Shown here piece by piece: positions 22,365-33,009 of a stretch of 64,000 nucleotides of DNA; within the stretch, counting starts at the first letter, position 1, and each line of letters begins with the position of its first letter. Location of the stretch: contig NC_083882.1 of NCBI RefSeq assembly GCF_032452875.1, positions 61,705,614 through 61,769,613 on the forward strand. The letters run 5' to 3'. Below the pieces are notes generated by a model. That model was not told the origin of the DNA. It saw nothing but the letters and a program-made list of their open reading frames with translations, and made no database searches. The translations under genes were made by a program, and so were the position numbers. This DNA is from Bos javanicus. Taxonomy: Eukaryota > Chordata > Mammalia > Artiodactyla > Bovidae.

Positions 22365-24029
22365 AAACATATAGATATGAATATACACATAAATTATCTA
22401 AGACAGAGCCATATGTAATTTATTAATTTTAAACTAGTGATCAACTTAAAAAAAAAATACAACTTTTAAAGCATGTAATCAGGCTGGGGATCAGAGAGGG
22501 TAAGACATGTCTCTTTAACAAGAGTCAAAGTATTTGGAAAGGGGAATATCATTTGTCTTTTTTTTTAGGCAAATCTGAATTTCTTCATGTTCGTGACTGT
22601 CAATTACACTTAATTTAAATCTCTGGTTAATATCTGGGGTCCCTCATTCCTGGGGGACATACTGCTTTCTGAGCATTGTTTTAGAAGGATTCAAGTGCCT
22701 ATGTGCTCACAATAGACTTACTTCACTTAGCATGTAGTACCTTCAAGGTCCATCACAATAGAGCAAAAATAAAATAAATAAAAGAACTGAAGAGTAAAAT
22801 CTCACAGATCAGTTCCACAATGACACAGATACAGGGTGTTTCCTTCGTGATGCTTGTGTGCTTTTAGCTTTTTGCTCAGAGGGTGACATTCATGACTGCT
22901 ACTCTGGCAGCCAGTGTGCATCTGGTGGCAGCACCCACATGTTATAACTGAGCAGACACAGCCAAAATCACCACCATGTGATTTACGGGGTCCTTTTAAG
23001 AAGAGTAGTGCCTATACGTGAAAATCATGAAGCAGGCACTGCTGGGTGCATTTGGTGGCTCATTCGTTATTCTGTTTGGTGGACTGGTGAGGTGGAAGAA
23101 TAAAGACTTATTGTTCACATTTCTATGTGATTTGACTCAAGCATGTTTAAAGGGTAGTTTTTGTACCATGGAGATGATTTGATCCTGCCATGGCTCCTAC
23201 AGTAAATATTTATACTTAATTTTATCAAAATGAACATTGGACTCAACTATTATTTTTTTCTCCTGGAATTTTCTCATCTCATTAAAATCTCTGATGCTGC
23301 TTTGCTATAGTTTCCACCCCAGCTCAGGGTCTCATGCTCATTATATGCTGGCTCTGGGTTTTAGGACAAAGGTCACTTTAAAAAGAGAAAATCATGTTAT
23401 ATAAAACTTGGGGAGAAAAATTTGAATATGGCAACAACGACTACAAATCTGTTATAACTGTAATGACTTTTGACTACTTTTTCTCTAGAGAAAAATTCAA
23501 GATGTCAAAGAAAATTCTTTCACTGGTAAACTTCTATTTCATAAAGCACTGTCTTTTAACTTTCAGCTGATTTATCTTCTTTTGGAAATGTAAGTGATTG
23601 TTTGATGACATACTGACTCTTGCCCAAGCCACAAGCCAATTATTTATCTTTCCAAATAGATTTATTTCATGGAAGGTAGGGATGGGGATGTATAGAAGAT
23701 ATAAATAAAATTTACAATTCATTGGAAAAACAGAATAAAAGCCATTTAAATGTGAAATCAGTTGTAAATGACAAGGTTAAAAAAGGAGGTGAGTTATATC
23801 TTTTATAGAATCAAATGTAAAAAGTGAACTAGATTAATGAGAAAGTTGTAATAGTAAAACTGTAGCAATAAGGCAGCATCAATTTCCATTTATTGAACAT
23901 CTTCTATGTGCCAGACATAAATATAGTCTTTATCCCATCTGTAAACCCATTTACCAAGCTTGTTAGGATTATAATTCAACTTCTTGAGTTATTTTCATTT
24001 GTGTTCTGAATGAGAAAATAATTCTGTCT
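22365..24029. other. 1.7 kb largely unannotated
   Basis: 22715-22760 ('cttcacttagcatgtagtacc') looks like a short L1 3' UTR piece. 23880-23960 ('tttattgaacatcttctatg', 'tgccagac') resembles the L2/MIR tail complement. No gene recognised. Confidence 0.4.
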
Positions 24030-24757
24030 GTTAAAAGTTTCTATTTTTAATTATGTACACTTAAGGTGTATGGCATTATAATCTGACGTCTGTATACTCT
24101 ACAAAGTGATCACCACCAGAAGGCTAGTCATCATCCATCAACAGTTATTTATTTCATTTGTTCCAACCACCCCTTTAACCTAACCCTTCCCTCCTGGTAA
24201 CTGCTAATCTGTTCTCTGAACCTATGAGGTTTTTTGGTTTTGTTTTTCTTTTGTGTGCGTGTGCTTTTTTTTTTTTTTTTTTAGATTCCATGTATGAGTG
24301 AAATCATACAGTATTTGTCTCTCTCCATCTGACTTATTTCACTTAGTATATAGTACCTTCAAGATCATCCATTTTGTCAAAATGGCAGGATTTCATTCTT
24401 TTTTACGGCTGAGTAGGTAGGCTGCAGTCCATGGGGTCGCACAGAGTCAGACACAACTGAGCGACTTCACTTTCACTTTTCACTGTCATGCGTTGGAGAA
24501 GGAAATGGCAACCCATGCCAGTGTTGTTGCCTGGAGAATCCCAGGGACGGTGGAGCTTGGTGGGCTGCTGTCTACGGGGTCGCACAGAGTCAGACACGAC
24601 TGAGGTGACTTAGCAGCAGCAACAGTATTCCACTATATACATGTATACCACATCTTCTTTATTCATTCATCCATTGCTGGACACTGAGGTTATTTCTATA
24701 TCTTGGCTATTATAAATGATGCTGCAATGAACATAAGGGTGCATATGTCTTTTTAAA
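24030..24757 (-). mobile_element. L1 3' UTR split by a Bov-A2
   Basis: Complement of L1 3' UTR: 'tgtacacttaaggtgtatgg', 'tcaccaccagaaggctagtc', 'tccatgtatgagtgaaatca', 'tacggctgagta' to 24415, continuing after the SINE as 'agtattccactatatacat', 'ttggctattataaatgatgc', 'tgcaatgaacataagggtgc'. Contains a T18 run near 24268-24287. Confidence 0.85.
24416..24625 (+). mobile_element. Bov-A2 SINE, 5'-truncated, inside L1
   Basis: Starts partway through the first monomer ('ggtaggctgcagtccatggg') and then has the complete second monomer and a short 'cagcagcaac' tail. It interrupts the L1 phrase 'gctgagta|atattcca'. Only a few bases of possible TSD (agta). Confidence 0.88.
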
Positions 24758-25012
24758 TTTGTTGTTCAGTCACTGTGTCATGTCTGACTTTTTGCAACCC
24801 GTGGACTGTAGCATGCCAGTCTTTCCTGTCCTTCACCATCTCCCAGAGTGTGCTCAAACTCATGTCCTTTGAGTCGGTGATGCCATCTAACTATCTTGTC
24901 CTCTGTCATCCCCTTCTCATGCCTTCAATCTTTCTCAGCATCAGGGTCTTTTCTAATGAATTGGCTCTTCACATCAGGTGGCCAAAGTATTGGAGCTTCA
25001 GCTTCAGCATCA
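24758..25012 (-). mobile_element. BovB 3' end fragment, older variant
   Basis: Terminal 255 bp of BovB ('ttgttgttcagtcactgtg' tail, 'ggtggccaaagtattggag' at the right). It has the TTGTTGTTCAG-type end instead of the TTCAG or GATCA tandem tails seen elsewhere, and higher divergence, suggesting an older subfamily. Confidence 0.88.
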
Positions 25013-25579
25013 TATTAGAGCCATTTAATTTTATACCCCTTCTTTGGCCTAAAATGTGTCAGTTGCAATTACAGAGACTGACATGGATTCTGTGTATCCC
25101 ACACAATGCTGAGGGCTGAGTGGGAAGCTATTATGACTTCTTTACTGTCCTAAAGGTAGATCTAGTGACCTTCTGCCCCTACAAAACTTTGGTTTAATAT
25201 CCCTGGCAGCCTTATACATCGAGCTCTACACATTTCATTGTTTTCATGATTTTCTTTTGTACTCTTATACTTATGTTCATTGCTTTGTTTGTTGAATTAC
25301 TTAAACATTGAGTATTACATGTGATTTTATGAATGTAATCCTAATAATAGGTGCATAAGAGCTGTAGAAGAATTTAACTAGAGGACAAAAAATGGCCAAA
25401 GTATAAAATAATTAATGAAGGTGATGCCTTGTTAGATTGCATGATAACAACCAATATTAACTATTGAACAAATTCTATTATTATGAGTTTTGGCATTGTC
25501 TGGGCATAATATTAGAGTTCAGGAACATATAAAACTTAATTTTTTGAAAATTAATAGGAATTTCATTTTTATTTATGGT
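25013..25579. other. Intergenic, nothing recognised
   Basis: AT-rich, without nameable repeats or frames of interest. Confidence 0.4.
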
Positions 25580-25775
25580 AATTAACCCTTTAAAGGAGTT
25601 TTCCAGACACAAACTCTGTAAAGGAGAATAATTATCCTCATTTTTCAATATGAGAAACGAAATCATGAAGAATTTTAATGATCTGCCCAAGGTCATGCAT
25701 CAGGATAATGGGTAAAGTTGGAGTACAAACTTTTTCTGTTGGACTCCAAAGGCTAATGTTCTCAAATATTGTTAT
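25580..25775 (-). mobile_element. MIR SINE
   Basis: 'tatgagaaacgaaatcatga', 'atgatctgcccaaggtcatg' and 'ctgttggactccaaaggct' give the MIR complement in order. Confidence 0.7.
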
Positions 25776-26249
25776 TATAGGGATAACACTTGTCTGACAA
25801 ACAACTCGCTTACCAAATGAGAGTTTATAAACTTTTTCCAATAGTAATGCCATTGTTTAGAATACTTTTTAGAAGTTGTTTTGAGACCTACCTTTGGAAG
25901 CTATTTATTAAATTCTACAAAATAATGTTTCAGTATTTTATGGTCCTCTCTGAACACAATTTGACCATCTATCTTTTTGACAAGAGTTTTTAAGATGACT
26001 GCAACTTGCAAAATTCCTAAAAGGACCAAGACTTTGCACCAACGATACTTTTTTTTTTTTAAAGAATGAGATGTAGGTAGGCCCTCATGCTGAAAGAGGA
26101 GTCGTTTCTAAAATGGCTTGAGCAATGACAATTGCCTCCCAGTTAAAAAGTACCAAGCAGTACTTTAAGTGGTTAAGTTCCATATTACGTTTTTTTTTTT
26201 TAATTTGTTGATTATAGACCAAAAGAGATTAGTGTTTAGAGAATTTTTA
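25776..26249. other. Intergenic, nothing recognised
   Basis: T-rich runs at 26047-26061 and 26190-26201. No gene or named repeat. Confidence 0.4.
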
Positions 26250-27006
26250 AGAGACTATAGTAAATGCCCTATATACATATGAGTTCTGTTCTGAGAGGGA
26301 GTCCTTAAGTCCAATTTGTTTGTAAATCCAATGAAATTAGCCTAGGTACCCAATTAACACAATCAGCCATATAGTACTGTACTATAATAGGTTTCCAATA
26401 CTTTTCAAACAAATAAGACATAAAAAACAAACAGAAAAAATAAAAGGAAACATTTTTAATCTCACAGTACAGCCCCTTGAAAAGTACAGTAGTATAGTAC
26501 AACAGTTGGCATACAGGGTCTGGCATCAAGTGAACAGGCAAGAAGAATTACTAACTGGAGGAGGGAGAGGAGGTGGGAGATGGTAGAGCTGAAGGACCAT
26601 CGGAACAGGAGATGGAGGCAAACTGCAATTTCACTCATACCTGATGCTGATGGCACAGGGTCTGGTTCCATGCTGGATTCAATTCTACCTATCCTCTTGA
26701 TGGGTAGTAGCTCTTTTTTTTTTCTCATCATAGATGATACAATAGCACTGGATTGCCTTCTGAACGGCTGCTGCAAAGTTCGTGTACTGTTTTACATTCG
26801 GGTCCAGAGTCTCAAAAACTAATCATGCCTCCTCAAGTAAAGAAGATCCCCTTGCTATTTCCTGTGTTGTGAATCTCTTCGGTTCTTCAGGTACTTCCTC
26901 TTCCTCTTGTCTCTCTTCATCTTTTCTCTGGGCCTCTAATTCCATTGTTGTCGATTGGTGCTTCTTAGCAGTATAACTACATCACCGCTGCTTTTACACT
27001 TGCTTC

Positions 27007-27750
27007 CAGACCACCCGAATGGCAGAAAGCTAAGAGGAACTAAAAAGCCTCTTGATGAAGGTGAAAAAGCTGACTTAAAACTCAACAATCAAAAAACAAA
27101 GATCATGGCATCCAGACCCATCACTTCATGGCAAATAGGTGGGGGAAAAATGGAAACCGTGACAGATTTAATTTTCTTGGGCTCCAAAATCACTGTCAGT
27201 GGTTACTGCAGCCAGGAAATTAAAAGATACTTGCTCCTTGGAAGAAAAGCTATGACAAATCTAGACAGCATATTAAAAAAGAGTCATCAATTTGCCAACA
27301 AATGTATAGTCAAAGCTATGGTTTTTCCAGAAGTCATGTATGGATATGAGAAATGGACTATAAAGAAGGTTGAGGACTAAAAAATGGATACTTTTGAACT
27401 GTGGTGCTGGAGAAGACTCTTGAGAGTCCCTTGGACAGTAAGGAGATAAAACCAGTCAATCCTAAAAGGAATCAACCCTAAATATTCATTAGAAGGACTG
27501 ATGCTGAAGCTGAGGCTCCAGTACTTTGGCCACCTGATGCAAAAAACTGACTCACTGGAAAAGACCCTGATGCTGGGAAAGACTGAAGACAGGAGGAGAA
27601 ACGGATGACAGAGGATGAGATGGCATCACCGACTCAATAAACATGAGTTTGAGCAAACTCCAGGAGATAGTGAGGGACAGGGAAGACTGGTCTGCTACAG
27701 TCTATGGGGTCACAAAGAATTGGACATAAATTTGGTTAGCAACTGAACAA
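27007..27750 (+). mobile_element. BovB fragment inside Tigger
   Basis: 744 bp of BovB on the plus strand, from just after the YADD box ('gaccacccgaatggcagaaag' region) to the 3' end ('ttggttagcaactgaacaac'). The frame 26955-27380 is open over the thumb region but broken afterwards (stop at 'VED'). Divergence is high, so an older copy. Confidence 0.9.
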
Positions 27751-27967
27751 CCAAACATCCTGGGCTTGAAATAAAGATACTGTACTACTGCGCTCTATAT
27801 ACTGTGCTCTATACAGAACTGTACAATAGAGTACACAAAAGCACAGCCTCTTGTGGAGGATGCACACATGTGACAACATATGCCAGATGCATGAACTCAC
27901 TTACACGACTAGACACATAAATGCATGTCTGCATCTTTGCAAGTTCACAACTTGAAGGTCCATACAT

Positions 27968-28040
27968 AGGGGACTTATATATTGCTGAAAGTTAAGTATG
28001 GTTTGCACGTAGGGGACTTACACAACTTGCTGAAAGTTAA
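27968..28040 (+). repeat. 43-45-bp tandem duplication
   Basis: 'aggggactta' recurs at 27968-27977 and 28011-28020, and 'ttgctgaaagttaa' at 27982-27995 and 28027-28040. The unit lies at the Tigger right end and has slightly diverged between copies. Confidence 0.75.
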
Positions 28041-28045
28041 ATGTA

Positions 28046-28359
28046 AAGACTTTGTAAAGACTAACAGACTGTACAAGCTAACAAGGTTTATTAAGGGAAA
28101 AAGGAATAGCATGTGGATCAACATTAGGAATAAGAAAGATAATAATTTTAGACATTGTAGGTGGTAAAACCAAAAGAAATCATGAACTTTGAAACTTTAG
28201 ATAAAGCATATTACAAGAAACAAGAACACGAATCACCAAAGTGAAATCAAGAAACAGACTATTGGAATGTACATGCAATCATTGAAGAAGCTAAATTAAT
28301 TGGAACTTTATCAGAAAAAAAATCAGACCTGGACAGGTGCTTTCAATATTGGCATATAA
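28046..28359. other. Intergenic, nothing recognised
   Basis: A-rich sequence. No nameable repeat. It may belong to the L1 that begins near 28360. Confidence 0.35.
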
Positions 28360-28624
28360 GCATCATCTTATAAGAAGAATTCAAAATATTAGAAGGAGAG
28401 GGAAAGCTGCCTATTCATTCTTTCAGATCTGTCAGAAATACTATTTCTGTCAGGACAGAAATAGTATTTAATGGGAAAATTATAGACCTATCTCACCAGT
28501 GAATGCAGATGTAAAAATCTTAATATATTAGCAGAATAAATACACTATTATATTTAAAATACATAATGACCAAGCAGGGTCTGTTTAAAGAACAAAAATG
28601 GTTATCATGAAAACTTTCTCAATT

Positions 28625-29580
28625 AGAAGTGTATTTAGGTTCAAGCAATAGGAAACGTGTAAACTTCTCTAGTATGGCTTCAACACAGGCATTTTCTTTA
28701 CTCATATCATAAGAATCTAGAGTTAGGCCATTGCTGGTATTGGCTCAGTGACTCATCAACATCAGGATTGATGATCTGTGATTCTTTAGACTTTTTTTAA
28801 TGGTCATATAAGGGCTGCTGCCAGCGCTAGCACTGGACCTAGGTCCAAGAAATTAGAAGAAAAAGTGAAGAGATCTGTCTGTCATATTTTCTCCTTTTAC
28901 TTTCCCAGAGTCTTTCTGGCAGAATTCTACTTACAGATCATCAGCCAGACTGGCTAGAAGGCCACTTGTAGCTGAAAGGGAGAATGAAAACCAGTGAAGA
29001 GTAAGCAACCTAAATGCTCATCATTTGAATAAAGATGTGGCACATATATACAATGGAATGTTCGCCATAAGAAAAGAACAAAATGATACCACTTGCAGTG
29101 ACATGGTTCGACCTAGAGATTATCACACTAAGTGAAGTCAGACAGAGAAAGACAGTTATCATATGATAGCACTTATATGTGGAATCAAAATTTTAAAAAT
29201 GATACAAATGAACTTATTTACAAAACAGAAACAGCCTCACAGATCTCAAAATCAAATTTAAGTTACCAACAGGGAAACATAGGGGGAAGTGATGAATTAA
29301 GAGACTGGGATTAACATACGCACACTACTGTATACTATATATATATAAATATATATAACTGATTCATTTTTTTGTGAAACTAAAACAGCATTATAAGTCA
29401 ACTACACTCCAATAAATATTAAAACAAACAAAAAACTTAAGTGCATGAAGAGAAACAGCTGAAGACTGTAGTGAGAATTAACTTCTACCATTGCTGCCTT
29501 GAACAAAACCAGGATTCTGTTTGGGAGAAAAAGAGGAATGAATATTGAGTAGACAACTAGTTGTGTCTGCCTTAAATGCC
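28625..29580. mobile_element. Unnamed old repeat inserted in L1M and itself split by a younger L1
   Basis: 28625-29002 ('aagcaataggaaacgtgtaa', 'ctggtattggctcagtgac', 'cagagtctttctggcagaa') and 29441-29580 ('ttgagtagacaactagttgt', 'gtctgcc') look like two ends of one dispersed repeat whose family I cannot name. It interrupts the L1M above. Confidence 0.45.
29003..29440 (+). mobile_element. Ruminant L1 3' end, 5'-truncated
   Basis: L1 3' end of the artiodactyl type: 'gatgtggcacatatatacaa', 'atatgatagcacttatatgt', 'ggaatc', 'gaacttatttacaaaacaga', ending 'tataagtcaactacactcca' + 'ataaatatt' and A-rich tail. An internal deletion joins 'ctactgtatactata' to 'taactgattcat'. Confidence 0.85.
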
Positions 29581-29830
29581 TGGTAAAGAAATTCATTGTA
29601 TCAACAGATTAAATGACAGAAAACATATGATCACCTCATTAGTGCAAAAAAATTCATTTGGTAAAATGAAAACACTTAGTGAACTTGAAACATCAGGAAT
29701 CTCTTTAACATGATAAGGGGAATGTGTCAACCTCTAGGAAACACCGTATTTAATGATGAGACTTTAGAAATATTCTCTTTAAAGTGAGAAAGAAAACAAG
29801 GATGTGCATAATCTCTGATGTGACAGGGAA

Positions 29831-30164
29831 TAAATAACTTATAGTCTCTTTATTCATGTATGCATTCGTTCAGTGAACTGTTACTCATAACTTAAATGCG
29901 CTAGATTTTTATCTATTAATATTGATACATCACAGAAACATACATAAAAATATAAAGTGATCAGAAGATGTATATTGCATGATGCAATTGATGTAAAGTT
30001 TGAAAATCTAGAAAATATCACATGTTTTTTTATGAACATCTGCATTTGTAGTATAAGTAGAAGCCACAGGACCTCTTCCTATAGGGAGAGATGGAAGGGA
30101 AAGAGCGGCAGCTACAAGAAGGCTTTTATGGATTTGAAATATTTTTTCCTTTTTTTTCACAGAT
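29831..30164. other. Intergenic, nothing recognised
   Basis: AT-rich, without clear features. May include more decayed L1 sequence. Confidence 0.35.
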
Positions 30165-30277
30165 GTAAAGCAAATATGTCAAAATGTCAGAATGTGCTAA
30201 ATCTGGATTATGGGTACATGGTTGTGTCTTTTAACTTCTGCATATTTCTTTCACATATTTTATAAGGATAAAAACCT
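30165..30277 (+). mobile_element. Old L1 3' terminal fragment
   Basis: 'gcaaatatgtcaaaatgtca', 'gctaaatctggattatgggt' and 'atattttataaggataaaaa' resemble old L1 3' ends. The CHR SINE inserted at its A-rich end. Confidence 0.5.
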
Positions 30278-30416
30278 TGGAATTTCCCTGGTGGTCGGGG
30301 GTTAAGACTCTGTGCTTCCAAAGTAGGACATGAGAGTTCCATCTCTGGTGGGGGAACTAAGATCCCACATGCTGCGTGACACAGCTGAAAAACAATAAAA
30401 ATAAAACAAAAAATGA
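30278..30416 (+). mobile_element. CHR-type tRNA SINE
   Basis: 'tttccctggtggtcgggggt', 'taagactctgtgcttcca', 'gggggaactaagatcccaca', 'tgctgcgtgacacagctg' and an A-rich tail. TSD aaaaacct at 30270-30277 and 30417-30424. Confidence 0.85.
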
Positions 30417-30424
30417 AAAAACCT

Positions 30425-30855
30425 CGAGTGTCTTTCTTTCGTCCTGAGGTCCTTGGTCTGTGACAAGCCCTAGAGTTCCAAGAATATTTTGGTGGTGTGT
30501 CTGATGTCCCTCCCCTGTGAGACACCTAGACTCCGAGCTGATAAGGGAGTATGTGGATCTCAATTGCCCTGCAGGTTGTCCACGACCGTGTTCCCCTCAC
30601 CTCCCACCCTCAACCAGCTGAGGCCCCTGAACTGGGAATCTCCAGTTGGTCCTGATTCTTTCTGCTTTTATAGAACCTGGTAATAGTTTTCCTAGGTGGA
30701 AGGAAGCTACTTATCTCTGTTTAACTCCCAGAAGTGCAATTTATAACAGAAATGAATTGTTTTAGGCCCCAAGTGTTATAACTGTGTACTACCCTTATCC
30801 CTTTTGTTAGGCAGACTCACTGCCATTTTTTCCAAGACTGGCTCACATTTCCCAG
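30425..30855. other. Intergenic, GC-richer
   Basis: No repeat recognised. Ends in a pyrimidine-rich stretch and 'cccag' directly before the candidate exon. Confidence 0.35.
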
Positions 30856-30970
30856 ATGGACCAAGCTGGAGAAGCCCTATTAGCAATGCACTGTGCCCAA
30901 AACCAGCTGCTCCTGCCCACCTGCCATGACCCCAAGACCCCAGGAAGCAGCCTGCTCTCTCTGGGGACAG
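30856..30970 (+). other. Candidate exon beginning with ATG (low confidence)
   Basis: Acceptor-like 'cacatttcccag' ends at 30855, ATG follows immediately, and the 115-bp interval ends at 'gggacag|gtaagt', a near-perfect donor (GT at 30971-30972). The frame is open for 38 codons (starts MDQAGEALLAMHC) and locally GC-richer than its surroundings. The protein is not recognised. It may be a noncoding RNA exon or chance. Confidence 0.25.
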
Positions 30971-31029
30971 GTAAGTACTGGTTCCTCTCTGCCTATAGGT
31001 GCTTCCTAAAGTTGGGGAAGCTGTTTATC

Positions 31030-31190
31030 ACCACCACCTTCCAGCAAGGGGCTGACAGGAAGGGGGAAGTAAGTGCAGAGAGGTTGAATACCTTACCCAA
31101 GCTCACATTGTTAGTCAGTGAGCTGGGATTTGGACTCTAGGAGTCTGATTCCAAAATGCTTACTTTTGACTATGAAGCTCTACTTCTCTA
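31030..31190 (-). mobile_element. MIR SINE
   Basis: 'gcagagaggttgaatacctt', 'acccaagctcacattgttag' and 'gtgagctgggatttggactc' give the MIR complement clearly. Confidence 0.8.
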
Positions 31191-31854
31191 GGCAATTCAA
31201 GATTTAAACCAATTTAGGGAACCCAAAATCTGCTTTAGATTTGAGGAGAACATGTATTTCTTACCTCTTCATCATGCAAGGTGCACTGTACACCCTCTTG
31301 CTTCCAGCAATGATACTCTGGTCCCTCCAGATACTTCACCATCAGTCAATATGGTTTGTGTTGGGGCTGATCCAGGCCCGCATTAAAAATACATAGAGAT
31401 AGACAGATTGCCTATCTCCTCCCTTGGATTGATTTGGGGATTAGAGTCAGTGTGAGAATAAATTAACTGGTGTTTCTGGGGAAAAGACAGTCCCTTTCTC
31501 TACCATTCTAATTGGCAGACTAAGGATGTGAAGCTTGGATCTGCAGCCACCTTAAAGCTCCTTGAGGGGCAGGACTGGAATTCACAAAGCCTAAAATGGA
31601 ACCAACCCACAGGAAGCAAGGCCAATGAACCAAATACTCCTATCTTTGCTCCAGTCATGGTCAAGCCATACCTGCACATACGTATGGCTACCTACCTGTG
31701 GACTTTTGAGTTCCCTGAGCCAATTAATTCCTTTTTCCACCTTAGTCCATTTTCAGTTTTTTGTTGTTGTTGTTGTTGTTACTTGTAACAGAAAAGATTC
31801 TTAACTCATGCAAAAGTAAACAAAACAAATAAAAGCAACAATAAAATATGCTAT
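31191..31854. other. Intergenic, possible decayed LTR, with (GTT)n
   Basis: 31690-31810 ('gagccaattaattccttttt', 'acttgtaacagaaaagattc', 'ttaactca') resembles the 3' end of an old LTR, but nothing upstream is certain. A (TTG)n microsatellite is at 31757-31780. Confidence 0.35.
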
Positions 31855-31864
31855 GTTCTATAAA

Positions 31865-32078
31865 GGACTTCCCTGGTGGCAGTAAAGAATCCACCTGCAA
31901 TGCAGGAGCCATAGGAGACGTGTGTTAGATCCCTGGGTTGGGAAGATCCCCTGGAGGAGCGTGTGACAAGGCACTCCAGTATTCTTGCCTGGAGAATCCC
32001 ATGGACAGAGGAGCCTGGTGGGCTACAGTCCATAGGGTCGCAAACAGTAGGACACAACTGAAGCGACTTAGCATGCAG
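31865..32078 (+). mobile_element. Bov-tA SINE
   Basis: Head 'ggacttccctggtggcagta' (with a small deletion of 'ctcagat'), body 'ggagaatcccatggacaga', tail 'gcgacttagcatgca'. TSD gttctataaa at 31855-31864 and 32079-32088. Confidence 0.94.
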
Positions 32079-32167
32079 GTTCTATAAAAGGCTTATACCT
32101 CTTATAAAGGTATATCTATTTACTTCTACTCAAGGGATGATGGTCCATTTTAATTAGTAAAATAGCT

Positions 32168-32235
32168 GAATTCACCTGAAACTAACCCAATAATGTAAAT
32201 AAATTATACTTCAACAACAAATTTAAAAAAATTTT
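32168..32235 (+). mobile_element. L1 3' terminus, very short
   Basis: 'gaattcacctgaaactaacc' followed by 'aaataaattatacttcaaca' and an A-rich end is the last ~70 bp of an artiodactyl L1. Severe 5' truncation. Confidence 0.65.
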
Positions 32236-32500
32236 AAATGACTGCTTTTATGGTTATTCAATAGCAAGAACAATAACAGAACAGCACCAACTCCATTTCA
32301 TTAACTTTAGGGCTATCACTAGTGAAGTATTTAATGGCAAAGAGAGACATCCTATGGATCTTAAATAACTTAGGTGTATTTTGTTTTTAAGCAAATGAAT
32401 AAGAATCATTTACTACTAACACCATTAGTCATTGCTGTACAAGGGGCCCTGCTCAATGCAGTCTCAAGAATTTGATACCGCTAATCCCTAAAGGTTAAAA
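32236..32500. other. Short intergenic gap
   Basis: No recognisable feature. Confidence 0.3.
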
Positions 32501-32699
32501 TTAGTCGCTCAATCATGTCCTACTCTGTGCAACCCCATGGACTGTAGCTCACCAGGCTCCTCCGTCCATGGGATTTCCCAGACAGGAATACTGAAGTGGG
32601 TTGCCATTTCTTTCTCCAGGGGATCTTCCCAACACAAGGATCAAACCCCAGTCTCATGCATTGCAGGCATATTCGGTACCATTTGAGCCACCAGGGAAG
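32501..32699 (-). mobile_element. Bov-tA SINE
   Basis: Left 'ttagtcgctcaatcatgtcc', right 'atttgagccaccagggaag', B-box complement 'ggatcaaacccc' near 32638. TSD unclear. Confidence 0.92.
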
Positions 32700-32808
32700 T
32701 TATATCATTAGGCCTCCCTTTAAAAAAAAAATAATTCTGGGGCTTTTTTAAGGCAATAAGTTCTACTGTTGGATGATCCAAAGCTCCTGTGAATTTAATA
32801 AAGCTTTT

Positions 32809-32959
32809 TAAAAAAACTATGAATTTATTCATTTATTTATTTGGCTATGCTGGATCTTTGATTCAGCATGTGGGATCTAGTTCCTAGACCAGGGATTGAA
32901 CCTGGGCCCCCTGCATTGGGAACCCAGAATTTTAACCTCTAGACCACCAGGGAAGTCCC
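32809..32959 (-). mobile_element. CHR-type tRNA SINE with 13-bp TSD
   Basis: 'ggctatgctggatctttgat', 'agaccagggattgaacctgg', 'ttttaacctctagaccacca' and 'gggaagtcc'. An exact TSD, taataaagctttt, is at 32796-32808 and 32960-32972. Confidence 0.92.
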
Positions 32960-33009
32960 TAATAAAGCTTTTAAGTAAAGTTTTATCTCTCACACAACAT
33001 ATCTGTTCA

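Larger units (their letters stand above)
26250..28045 (-). mobile_element. Tigger-type (TcMar) DNA transposon split by BovB
   Basis: On the minus strand, 26250-27005 holds the 3' part of a Tigger/pogo-like element: terminal 'ctatagtaaatgccctat', a 3' UTR with 'gtgttaattgggtacctagg' (complement), and a decayed transposase C-terminus. In translation this shows 'LEAQRKDEERQEEEEV' followed by 'EEPKRFTTQEIARG', then 'AAAVQKAIQCY', with stops and frameshifts. The 5' UTR part resumes at 27752-28045. Right-end copies of 'aggggactta' match the terminal region of this family. Inactive relic. Confidence 0.75.
28360..29830 (+). mobile_element. Old L1 ORF2 remnant in two pieces
   Basis: 28360-28620 ('attatagacctatctcacca', 'gcagatgtaaaaatctta', 'ataatgaccaagcaggg') and 29585-29830 ('cagattaaatgacagaaaac', 'atatgatcacctcattag', 'caaggatgtgcataatc') are consecutive segments of the L1 RT region, separated by a later insertion (28625-29580). 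No intact frame remains. Confidence 0.65.

Noticed and set aside
26462..26776. 104-codon minus frame as a possible gene
   Set aside because: Its first third matches a Tigger transposase C-terminus and the rest is out of frame with it, so it is a decayed transposon piece.
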